A DNA stretch of 58,541 nucleotides from Lyngbya confervoides BDU141951 (GTDB taxonomy: Bacteria > Cyanobacteriota > Cyanobacteriia > Thermosynechococcales > Thermosynechococcaceae), in contig NZ_JTHE03000037.1 in the NCBI RefSeq assembly GCF_000817775.3, positions 1-58,541 of the forward strand, given 5' to 3'. This document shows positions 1 through 6,439 of the stretch, piece by piece (positions within the stretch are counted from its first letter, which is position 1; every line of letters begins with the position of its first letter). The translations under genes were made by a program, and so were the position numbers. The notes beneath the pieces were generated by a model. The model saw only the letters and a list, made by a program, of their open reading frames with translations. It did not search any database and had not been told where the DNA came from.

Positions 1-71
1 ACTTCCCGCTTGACTTGGCGGCTGGCGAGTCTGCACCGGTTGCACTGACTGCTCCTGCCATCAACGGTTAA
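1..71 (+). CDS. psbA: Photosystem II D1 protein PsbA, 3' end only
   Basis: The last 22 codons of a gene that begins left of the window. The frame starting at base 3 reads FPLDLAAGESAPVALTAPA and ends ING followed by TAA. This is the D1 C-terminus: mature D1 ends at ...LDLA (Ala344), and the remaining 16 residues are the extension removed by the CtpA protease in the thylakoid lumen, which lets the Mn4CaO5 cluster assemble. D1 is a core reaction-centre subunit of photosystem II. Which psbA copy or isoform this is cannot be told from the tail. A strong terminator follows 39 bases after the stop. Confidence 0.93.
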   Translation, partial: FPLDLAAGESAPVALTAPAING

Positions 72-109
72 TCGAGAAATACCGTTCAGTTCGGCTGAAT
101 TGAGTTGAG

Positions 110-147
110 AAAAAAGGACTGCCCTAAAGTAGGAGCAGTCCTTTTTT
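110..147 (+). terminator. Rho-independent terminator after psbA
   Basis: A perfect 13-bp inverted repeat (AAAAAAGGACTGC at 110-122 and GCAGTCCTTTTTT at 135-147) with a 12-base loop, GC-rich at the apex and ending in six T. It can act in both directions because the arms begin with A6 and end with T6, but it is placed to end psbA. Confidence 0.9.
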
Positions 148-222
148 CATGGCGTTCCCCTCCTGCCTGGCTTGCCTCCAGAAATCATCGGGTTCGAGAT
201 TGGCAAGGCAAGACATAAAAAA

Positions 223-280
223 ACTCTTAACGGTCAGCGCTAGAGGGATTTATACGACTCTAATGCCTCGGGTTAAGAGT
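223..280 (-). terminator. Probable terminator of psb30
   Basis: On the minus strand, 28 bases after the psb30 stop, ACTCTTAAC (280-272) can pair with GTTAAGAGT (231-223) and is followed by a run of seven T. The loop is long (40 bases), so this is a weaker case than the psbA terminator. Confidence 0.5.
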
Positions 281-307
281 GTTATGAGTTTTTAAAGGGG
301 GGGGCTT

Positions 308-448
308 TTAGAGGTCGCCTCCGCGTAATACGAGTAGACCCACAATAATTGGCCCAGCCAGAATAATCATGGCGAGCATGGTGAGCTGAAAAATAACCTC
401 AAAGTTTAATGCAGCCAATGTAGTTATTGATAATCCAAGTAGACTCAT
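308..448 (-). CDS. psb30: Photosystem II reaction centre protein Psb30 (Ycf12)
   Basis: A 46-residue membrane protein. It starts [20 protein letters not shown], continues with a single hydrophobic helix containing [16 protein letters not shown], and ends LLVLRGGDL. The NFEV(I)xQLTMxAMI...AGP core and the LxLRxGxL tail match Psb30/Ycf12, a one-helix subunit at the edge of photosystem II near PsbJ, PsbK and PsbZ. An upstream purine stretch (GGGAGGAAG, read on the minus strand) serves as ribosome-binding site. It converges on psbA, so two photosystem II genes face each other across terminators. Confidence 0.9.
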   Translation of the reverse strand: MSLLGLSITTLAALNFEVIFQLTMLAMIILAGPIIVGLLVLRGGDL

Positions 449-603
449 TCTTCCTCCCAACTTGACCCAGCATTATGAGTAAATAGCGTCCTATATTTTA
501 CCGTTTGTTCTTCACAACTCCAAAACCCCGTTACAAATTTCTTGCGACCCGGTCACGGTTCCACCGCAGGCGAAACGTAAACAGGCGTTCAAAGCAGGCC
601 GCG

Positions 604-966
604 CTAAAACAGCTGGATAGTTTGAATGGCTTGAATGAACTTCTGAGTGGCCGATGTGTTCCAATGTCCCTCGGCGCGTCGTCCGGTCAAGAGCATGAAG
701 CTTAAGCTAAACTCATGGGGAAATCCATTGAGTTGCATCCAGATCAATTCTGTTTCTTGATCAATTGCGATCGCTTCTTCGTCCATCAGCTCTGTGGACG
801 CCACCTCAAGAGCTTCGGTAAGCTGTCGCAGCATTCGGACAAAGTCGTTAAACTCGGCCTGGGTTAGCTCTACGGACCAGTCCTCCGCGCCCACCAAGGC
901 TTTAAAGGTGGCGGCATTGGGGTTCCAGCCCACTCGCCAATGTTCTCCCGTGCGGAATTTTTTCAT
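604..966 (-). CDS. DUF1818 family protein
   Basis: A 120-residue soluble protein with no signal peptide or membrane segment. Segments that mark the cyanobacterial DUF1818 family are visible: GWNPNAATFKALVGAEDWSV near the N-terminus, ELTQAEFNDFVRMLRQL, an acidic LMDEEAIAIDQETELIWMQL block, and GRRAEGHW toward the C-terminus. The biochemical role of the family is not established. It lies on the minus strand after the exported protein and rpoZ, but 88 bases separate it from its neighbour, so operon membership is only possible. Confidence 0.85.
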   Translation of the reverse strand: MKKFRTGEHWRVGWNPNAATFKALVGAEDWSVELTQAEFNDFVRMLRQLTEALEVASTELMDEEAIAIDQETELIWMQLNGFPHEFSLSFMLLTGRRAEGHWNTSATQKFIQAIQTIQLF

Positions 967-1054
967 CCTGAGGGTTAGGGGTGCGGTGAGGGAGGTTTAG
1001 TTTGATTTTAAAATTTAAAGGCGCTGGCCCGAGGGCGCTCCGTTGGGTCGCAGA

Positions 1055-1708
1055 TCAGGGCCACAGAAAGCGTGCATCTCCCTGGGGGAGATCGGCTGGA
1101 TCTGCAGGTGCCGTGGGCGCCTTAAACAGGCCAGAGGCGGAACCCGCCTGACGCAGGGGCGGCACTTCCTGTCCGTAAACGGGCAGATCAGACCCTTCGC
1201 GGGTTTGGGGTGTTGGGGGCACGAGGGATGGCGACCTGTCTGGTGAGGTTGGCGGGGCAAACACATTGACCAGCGTCTGCACAAGCTGATCGCGATCGCT
1301 TCGGCTGAGATTACGAATGGCGGCAAGGTCGGCTTCCATGGGGTTGGGTTTCAGGTAGGCCGCCCCTGGATAATTCGCTTGATCCATATAGTCGTTCGCG
1401 CCCAGGTAGTCAGCCAGGGTGATTTTCCAGTCCAGTCGGTAGTTTGGCGATCGCCCCTTGTTGTAGAGATGATAGCGGATGAACCGGCTTACTAGAGTAT
1501 TGTCTTGAGCGACTTCTCGGCTCTCCCGATGCTGGTATTGATTCACGCGCGGTAGCTGAGGAATTTGCTCATAGACTTGAAGCGCTCTTTGCTCAGGCGA
1601 GGGCGCTTGGGCCGATGTCGCGGGCATCTCTGAAAAAATAATAGCCCCTACAACCACATTGACCGCAGAGATCAGGGCTATCAGAAACAGTGAAAAAGGG
1701 TGTCGCAT
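1055..1708 (-). CDS. Exported or membrane-anchored protein of unknown function
   Basis: 217 residues. The N-terminus MRHPFSLFLIALISAVNVVV is a hydrophobic segment that could be a signal peptide or anchor; the following ATSAQA could be a cleavage site. The central part (about residues 70-140) is a compact conserved-looking domain with VSRFIRYHLYNKGRSPNYRL and LADYLGANDYMDQANYPG. The last 60 residues are rich in Pro and Ser and look disordered. It starts 11 bases after the rpoZ stop on the same strand, so co-transcription with rpoZ is likely. I do not recognise a function. Confidence 0.7.
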   Translation of the reverse strand: MRHPFSLFLIALISAVNVVVGAIIFSEMPATSAQAPSPEQRALQVYEQIPQLPRVNQYQHRESREVAQDNTLVSRFIRYHLYNKGRSPNYRLDWKITLADYLGANDYMDQANYPGAAYLKPNPMEADLAAIRNLSRSDRDQLVQTLVNVFAPPTSPDRSPSLVPPTPQTREGSDLPVYGQEVPPLRQAGSASGLFKAPTAPADPADLPQGDARFLWP

Positions 1709-1719
1709 GTTGGCGAAGC

Positions 1720-1947
1720 CTATTCTCCGATAATTTCCGGCTGCATCAACTCATCGGACATTTCAATGATGGCCTGCATCACAGGCTTGATGCCATGATC
1801 GTCCACATCCTCTAAGTTGTCGCGGTGACGGCGTTTTTTGGCGCGATTAGCCACCTGTACCGTGATCCGATAGCGATTGGAAGAAGCTTCAATGAGCTCC
1901 TCTGCCCGGCGCATGATCTGCTTCGTCTCGATGGTGGGTCGTTTCAT
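1720..1947 (-). CDS. rpoZ: RNA polymerase omega subunit
   Basis: 75 residues. The sequence [20 protein letters not shown] followed by [10 protein letters not shown], and the C-terminal [17 protein letters not shown], are characteristic of cyanobacterial RpoZ. Omega binds the beta-prime subunit and assists RNA polymerase assembly; in cyanobacteria it also influences sigma-factor use. The length fits the family. It is followed closely by the exported protein (11-base gap) and preceded, 87 bases away, by the J-domain gene on the same strand. Confidence 0.94.
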   Translation of the reverse strand: MKRPTIETKQIMRRAEELIEASSNRYRITVQVANRAKKRRHRDNLEDVDDHGIKPVMQAIIEMSDELMQPEIIGE

Positions 1948-2034
1948 GGGGGAATGTTGCCCTCAGAATATAGCCTCACTAGTGTAGCGCGGGACTTCCC
2001 TCTCCAGTCAGATCAAAGCAGGAGATCCCCCCTA

Positions 2035-2745
2035 TCAGGAGGTCTGCAGATGCTTCATGGACTGCTGGGCTTCTTTCCGCAGCTTGGTACTGATGCGAAA
2101 CAGCTCACGGCCGGTGGCTAAATAATGATCGTCGTAGCAGCAGGTAAAGCGTTCAAGTTCATCAATGCCGTCTTCAATGTGATTGATGCAATAGTAAAGG
2201 GTGGCCGCAACGCTGGCCACTGTTGCAGGATTCGGGTAGCACCGAAATGCCCTCTGGGCTTTTTCCATTCCCCCCCGGCATTCTTCTAGATAAGTCTGAA
2301 AATTATCCATGAGTTCGTCGTCGTAGGGATCGGCTGCAAGGGCGCGCATCTCGGCCTGCCAGCTTTTAAAGATTTTGGTGAGTTGGTAGTTAACCGGTCG
2401 ATAGACGCGCTTGAGCCACTCTTGCAGATGTTGCTCCGTCTCACGCCCATGGGACTGCTGTCGATAGTGATCTTGGCTGGCCTTGGTGCGCTGGGCGGTT
2501 CGGGTCCAATTGTCTTCCTGCACCAGCGATTCTAGATTTTGGCGCTGGGTGTCGTAGGATCGACGGGCCGCTGGATCCTTGAGAACGGCATAGGCTGCAT
2601 TGATACTGGCAATCCGATGGTGATCTGACTGAGCCGTTTGACTGTCTGGATGCACCTGCTTGGCCAGATTTCGGTAGGCCCGCTTGATGTCGGCCTGAGA
2701 GGCGCAGTTTGAGACTCCCAAGATTTGATAGAAGTCCTGACTCAT
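2035..2745 (-). CDS. J-domain protein, co-chaperone
   Basis: 236 residues. Residues 1-65 form a J-domain (DFYQILGVSNCASQADIKRA, then YRNLAKQVHPDS) with the HPD tripeptide at 32-34 that stimulates the DnaK ATPase. There is no Gly/Phe region and no CxxCxGxG zinc module, so it is a type III J-protein. The remaining ~170 residues are mostly helical, with several Cys (ECRGGM, FRCYPN, TLYYCINHIE, TCCYDDHY), and match no partner-binding domain I know. Its ATG overlaps the narM stop by four bases (ATGA), so it is translationally coupled to narM. A role in nitrate reductase maturation is an inference from that coupling only. Confidence 0.85.
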   Translation of the reverse strand: MSQDFYQILGVSNCASQADIKRAYRNLAKQVHPDSQTAQSDHHRIASINAAYAVLKDPAARRSYDTQRQNLESLVQEDNWTRTAQRTKASQDHYRQQSHGRETEQHLQEWLKRVYRPVNYQLTKIFKSWQAEMRALAADPYDDELMDNFQTYLEECRGGMEKAQRAFRCYPNPATVASVAATLYYCINHIEDGIDELERFTCCYDDHYLATGRELFRISTKLRKEAQQSMKHLQTS

Positions 2746-3215
2746 GGCAGCTTCGCCTCCAGTAAGCCAAATTCTTGGAGGGCGGGGATAAAGTTATGAC
2801 TCTCGTGGCTCGGCTGGCTGAGCTTAATCAGGGCAAATCGCTGGAGAGGCGTCAGGACTTGCCACTGATGGATATCCAGATGGGCCCCTTCTCGACGGGC
2901 CTTTTGCTGAAGCGACTCTGGAATTTGAGCCTCGTTTAGCCAGGGCGGGTTGGCCTCCACGGGCAAGGTTTTGGCCTGCGATTGCGATCGCGCCTGGATG
3001 AGGGTCGTTAAAAACTGACGATAGTCAGCGGCCTCCGTGGCGTCCTGGCAGGGACGGTCTACCAGTGCTTGGCGCTCTTGGCGGGTGAAGTGATGCCACT
3101 GGTCCAGCTTCAGCTTAATGCCGCAGGTATCGAGCTTGTATCGCACTGCCATGGGAATGCAGCGCAGGGATGCAACAAAATCTTCTTCAAATTGAAAGTA
3201 GGTTGAATCCGACAA
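2742..3215 (-). CDS. narM: Nitrate reductase-associated protein NarM
   Basis: 157 residues, soluble. The N-terminal FQFEEDFVASLRCIPMAVRY followed by KLDTCGIKLKL and WHHFTRQER is the signature of the cyanobacterial nitrate reductase-associated family (Nitr_red_assoc). In Synechococcus elongatus narM is needed for active ferredoxin-nitrate reductase NarB. It lies 69 bases after mobA and overlaps the following J-domain gene by four bases, in a run that starts at ntcB. narB itself is not in the window, so the structural enzyme is encoded elsewhere. Confidence 0.88.
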   Translation of the reverse strand: MSDSTYFQFEEDFVASLRCIPMAVRYKLDTCGIKLKLDQWHHFTRQERQALVDRPCQDATEAADYRQFLTTLIQARSQSQAKTLPVEANPPWLNEAQIPESLQQKARREGAHLDIHQWQVLTPLQRFALIKLSQPSHESHNFIPALQEFGLLEAKLP

Positions 3216-3284
3216 GGCAAGATCATCCTCAATAACGTTTCTTTGAGACTAGCGTGTTTCGTCCGTTCAAGCACGAGGGGACGT

Positions 3285-3938
3285 TCAACGGATGAGGTTT
3301 GAATCGAGATCTTCCAGGTCCGAGGGCTGATTCAGGTTACGGAGCAGATCGGACTGTGAGGGAGGCAGGAGAATTTCCGAAACCTGAATGGTGCGAAGCC
3401 AGGCTTGGAACGAGGTGCCCCCTTCCCCTAAAAACGCTTCCAAACTGGGAAGGGCACTGCGTCGATAGCAAGCACAGAGCGCCTCCCAGACCTGCAGCGA
3501 GGGATGGCGAGGCACATAGGCCAAGCAGTCCGCAGGGAGATGGGAAAGGGCGCAGACCCAGCGCTCTAGAACAGCTGCCTCTAAATTGGGCAAGTCGCAG
3601 GCGAGCAGAAGTAGCCATTCTGTCCTCAGACTCGAAAGCGCCTGATAAAGCGCCCATAGAGGGCCTTGACCCGGATATTGGTCTGGAATGAACTGAGCGG
3701 TAATGGGTACCACGGGACGATAGCGATCTGGCCAGGGGGTGATGATCTTGACCTGATGACAGGACCGTTGCGCTACCTCATAAACCCGGCGCAGTAAGGG
3801 AACCCCCTGCCAGGGCAGTAGGGCTTTATCGGTTCCCATACGAGAGCTGTTGCCTCCCGCTAGAATGACGGCGGTGGCAATGGGCAATGACGCAGTATCT
3901 GGCATGGAGAGGACAGTTTGTAGAGATTGGACCATCAT
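3285..3938 (-). CDS. mobA: Molybdenum cofactor guanylyltransferase MobA
   Basis: 217 residues. The motif TAVILAGGNSSRMGTDKALL (about residues 22-41) is the nucleotide-binding LAGGxSxRMGxDK loop of MobA, with a further LLLACDLPNL (metal-binding Asp) near residue 115. MobA attaches GMP to molybdopterin, making the cofactor used by bacterial nitrate reductase, which fits the ntcB/narM setting. The start is ATG-ATG at 3938/3935. A 14-bp tandem duplication copies the start region, so an extra ATG at 3949 opens a four-codon frame (M-V-Q-S-stop) whose TGA overlaps the real ATG. Confidence 0.93.
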   Translation of the reverse strand: MMVQSLQTVLSMPDTASLPIATAVILAGGNSSRMGTDKALLPWQGVPLLRRVYEVAQRSCHQVKIITPWPDRYRPVVPITAQFIPDQYPGQGPLWALYQALSSLRTEWLLLLACDLPNLEAAVLERWVCALSHLPADCLAYVPRHPSLQVWEALCACYRRSALPSLEAFLGEGGTSFQAWLRTIQVSEILLPPSQSDLLRNLNQPSDLEDLDSNLIR

Positions 3939-3952
3939 GATTGGACCATCGT
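3925..3952. repeat. 14-bp tandem duplication over the mobA start
   Basis: GATTGGACCATCAT (3925-3938) is followed directly by GATTGGACCATCGT (3939-3952), 13 of 14 identical. It copies the mobA start codon region and creates the four-codon upstream frame. Confidence 0.9.
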
Positions 3953-3955
3953 TAA

Positions 3956-3983
3956 AATTGGGCCTTAATAATTGGGCCTTAGC
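3956..3983. repeat. 14-bp tandem duplication over a stop codon
   Basis: AATTGGGCCTTAAT (3956-3969) and AATTGGGCCTTAGC (3970-3983), 12 of 14 identical, period 14. The TAA of the trpD2-like gene (3967-3965, minus strand) lies in the first copy. Confidence 0.85.
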
Positions 3984-5038
3984 GCCACGTTTTGGGTTGC
4001 AAAAGCCTGAACCAAACGCTGGAGCGATGCTTGTGCGGCCCCCGTCTCAATGATTTCCCTGGCCTTCTGCACGCCCTGTTCCAGAGATTGACAGCAGCCG
4101 GATTGCCAGAGGTAAAACCCGCCATTCCAGATCACCGCAGGCGCCAGCGCCGATGGTTTCCCAACCAATAAATCCTGCATCTGGGTTTGCAGGAGGGGCG
4201 GAGAGCTCAAGGGAATTTCGGATCCGCCCAGATTGTAGTCGGAGGCATGGAGGAGTAGCCGATCTAGCTCTGGATGATGGGGATGATGAACGCCAATAAT
4301 CGCAGTGCGATCGCGGGGCAGATCACAGCTGCCCTCCAATCCCTTAACCGAGGTGAAGTGATGCTGGGCCCTGAGTTGAAAGGCACTTTTCATCATGCCT
4401 TCGGTGGGGGGATGCACATAGCCACAAAAGAGGCGGGCTTCCCCTCCATAGGGACACCAGAGCAGTTCGGCGGTGGCCAGAGGAGGACGCTTTCCAAGTT
4501 GATCTCGGTAGGGATTAAGGGCTGTCGCCTGGGGGAAATGATCGGGGAGATACACAAATCCTACTCCCCCTTCGCCCAGTATCTGTCTGATCTGCCCCAG
4601 GGATTGTCCTTGCCATTCCACCCCGAGCAGGCGCCAAACCTCCACCAGGGGAATTCCGTATTTAGTGGGCATTCGCTCGCTCCCATGCATGAGAACCGGT
4701 TGATCAGCCGCCGCCAGAATAAGGCTCACTAAGGGGGCCAGGGGAGCCGTGCGCGATCGCCCATCGTAGGGGTGATTTAGAACCACGACTGGTTTATGGC
4801 CAGAGATCGGTTCGACCCTGGGTCCCAGGGCATCCAGGGCATCTAAAAACCCCGCCAGCTCTTCTCCGGTGGGTCGTTTAATCCGATGGGCAATGAAAAA
4901 GGCTCCGATCTGGGCAGGGGTCGCCCCCTGATTGAGAATCATCGTTAGGGCCTGTTCAGCCTCGTACCGGGTCAAATTTTTACTGGTATGGGGACCGCTA
5001 CCGACTTTTTTAAGCAGCTCTCGAAACGCATCACTCAA
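3965..5038 (-). CDS. Anthranilate phosphoribosyltransferase-like protein (TrpD2/YbiB type)
   Basis: 357 residues. The N-terminal helical domain (TRYEAEQALTMILNQGATPA, QIGAFFIAHRIKRPTGEELA) and the overall length match the TrpD fold. The PRPP-binding GTGGD loop of true TrpD is absent: the matching segment reads LNHPYDGRSRTAPLAPLVSL. This is how TrpD2/YbiB proteins differ, and some of those bind nucleic acid rather than make tryptophan. Its ATG overlaps the ntcB stop by four bases, and mobA starts 26 bases after its stop, so it belongs to the nitrate/molybdenum-cofactor run. Its reaction, if any, is unknown; tryptophan synthesis is unlikely. Confidence 0.82.
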   Translation of the reverse strand: MSDAFRELLKKVGSGPHTSKNLTRYEAEQALTMILNQGATPAQIGAFFIAHRIKRPTGEELAGFLDALDALGPRVEPISGHKPVVVLNHPYDGRSRTAPLAPLVSLILAAADQPVLMHGSERMPTKYGIPLVEVWRLLGVEWQGQSLGQIRQILGEGGVGFVYLPDHFPQATALNPYRDQLGKRPPLATAELLWCPYGGEARLFCGYVHPPTEGMMKSAFQLRAQHHFTSVKGLEGSCDLPRDRTAIIGVHHPHHPELDRLLLHASDYNLGGSEIPLSSPPLLQTQMQDLLVGKPSALAPAVIWNGGFYLWQSGCCQSLEQGVQKAREIIETGAAQASLQRLVQAFATQNVALRPNY

Positions 5039-6015
5039 AACGACGACACTCCACTTTTAGCAACTAAGGCAGGCTCCACTGGACAACGCTCGCTAAAGTA
5101 ATCACGAAAGTAATCGCGCACGAGACGTCGAAAATTTGCAATCGGTGGAATTAAAAGACGGTCCTGAGCGGTAACCATGACCACCTGGCGTGAGAGGACC
5201 ACGGAATTGCGATCGCAAAGCTGCAAATCAGCAAGGTCACGGATGGCCAGACTGGCATCCTCTTGAGCCTCCACCAGAGCGCCTTGAGGCAGCAATGAAA
5301 CAATTTTTCCCTGTCGGATGACGCCTCGAAAGGCATCCAGCGTATTGAGTTCAAGCACTGCCTTTAACTCTAGATTTTGGACCTGAAACTTTTCCTGCAC
5401 CAGGCGCTGCATACCGTACCCATCTTTAAACATGGCCTGGGGATATTCCGCCAGGGCCGCCCAGGGCACCAGGTCATACTGGGTGAGGGGATGATTGGCC
5501 GCCATGAGCACCTGAATTTTCTCCTGGTACAGGGCATCCACCACCAGCTCGGGCTGTTGCGTGAGTCGGGGATTGTCCATAACAATGGCTAGGTCCACTA
5601 ACCCATCGCGCAGCACCTTTAAGGAGCGATCGCTGCCCAGGGAGGTCACGCGTAACTGCACCTGGGGGTAAAGTTCACAGAACTGTTGAAGGACCGGCGG
5701 CAGGTAGTGTGCGCAGACCGAGTGAATCGCCGCCACGCACAGCTCGGACTGCTTCCCTTCCAGAAGCTGACCAATCTCAGTTTGGGCATTTTGCCATTCC
5801 GCCAGAATCCGCTTGGCATGGGGTAAGAGCTGATCCCCTGCAAAGGTTAGCTTATTATTGGCACCTCGGTGAAAAAGGGGCAGTCCTAGATGTTTCTCTA
5901 AGGATTGGATCTGTCGACTGATGGTAGATTGCGTAACCCCACAACTCGATGCAGCCTTTTGAAAACTCCCCGTACGAGCAACCGTTAAAAACGCCTCGAT
6001 TTGCTCAATCCGCAT
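5035..6015 (-). CDS. ntcB: LysR-family nitrite-responsive activator NtcB
   Basis: 326 residues. Residues 1-60 carry a LysR winged helix-turn-helix (IEAFLTVARTGSFQKAASSC, GVTQSTISRQIQSLEKHLGL). The effector domain includes LCVAAIHSVCAHYLPPVLQQ, VTSLGSDRSLKVLRDGLVDL and FKDGYGMQRLVQEKF, which agree with NtcB better than with CbbR or CmpR. NtcB raises nitrate-assimilation gene expression in response to nitrite together with NtcA. The link is strengthened by mobA and narM downstream on the same strand. I found no clear NtcA box (GTA-N8-TAC) upstream, but a 14-bp palindrome lies 33 bases before the start. Confidence 0.9.
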   Translation of the reverse strand: MRIEQIEAFLTVARTGSFQKAASSCGVTQSTISRQIQSLEKHLGLPLFHRGANNKLTFAGDQLLPHAKRILAEWQNAQTEIGQLLEGKQSELCVAAIHSVCAHYLPPVLQQFCELYPQVQLRVTSLGSDRSLKVLRDGLVDLAIVMDNPRLTQQPELVVDALYQEKIQVLMAANHPLTQYDLVPWAALAEYPQAMFKDGYGMQRLVQEKFQVQNLELKAVLELNTLDAFRGVIRQGKIVSLLPQGALVEAQEDASLAIRDLADLQLCDRNSVVLSRQVVMVTAQDRLLIPPIANFRRLVRDYFRDYFSERCPVEPALVAKSGVSSF

Positions 6016-6047
6016 TCAGTCTCAGACCATTCAAGTTTAGTGGTTCA

Positions 6048-6061
6048 ATAAGCTAGCTTAT
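6048..6061. promoter_or_regulatory. Perfect 14-bp palindrome upstream of ntcB
   Basis: ATAAGCTAGCTTAT equals its own reverse complement and lies 33 bases upstream of the ntcB ATG. LysR proteins usually bind dyad sites near their own promoters, so an autoregulatory site is possible. No match to a published NtcB site is claimed. Confidence 0.35.
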
Positions 6062-6362
6062 AAAAGCCATGCCATCTAGATCGTAACTTTGGCGACGAAA
6101 AGAGCAAAAAATTTTCTGTGCCACCAATCATTCAACTTAACCGGAGTAATAAGCCGCCAGTAAACCCGTTCGTCTTCTCCGGGGCCCGCGTCTAATGCAA
6201 CACCTATGGAACTTAATCTAGAAACCAGGAAAAGTTCTTAACCTAGCGTTAACTAAGAAGGTATCATATCGTGTCCGGGATCATCTTTAAGATCGGTTGA
6301 TCCCTGTCGGTTGATCCATGAGTGCCGTCTACGACTCTTTAAACTCGGACCTGGAAAGAAAA

Positions 6363-6397
6363 GTCCACTTTCTAGGACGGATGTCTAGAGAGTGGAC
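6363..6397 (-). terminator. Hairpin terminator after the porin gene
   Basis: A 13-bp stem (GTCCACTTTCTAG with CTAGAGAGTGGAC, one G-U pair) and a 9-base loop, followed on the minus strand by TTTTCTTT. It starts about 43 bases after the porin stop. Confidence 0.75.
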
Positions 6398-6439
6398 CAT
6401 CGCTGAAAAGTACGTGTGGTGAGGAAATCGGTGGAATTC

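Larger units (their letters stand above)
6016..6439. other. Intergenic region between ntcB and the porin gene
   Basis: No credible open frame on either strand. It holds the ntcB leader with its palindrome, a 14-bp tandem duplication (TCGGTTGATCCCTG at 6293-6306 and TCGGTTGATCCATG at 6307-6320) and the hairpin after the porin gene at 6363-6397. Confidence 0.7.

Noticed and set aside
505-705. Open frame of 66 codons on the plus strand
   Set aside because: It starts at TTG with no ribosome-binding site and overlaps the 3' end of the DUF1818 gene on the other strand; the product has no recognisable features.
6016-6340. NtcA box (GTA-N8-TAC) before ntcB
   Set aside because: Several GTA triplets were checked; none has TAC at the right spacing.
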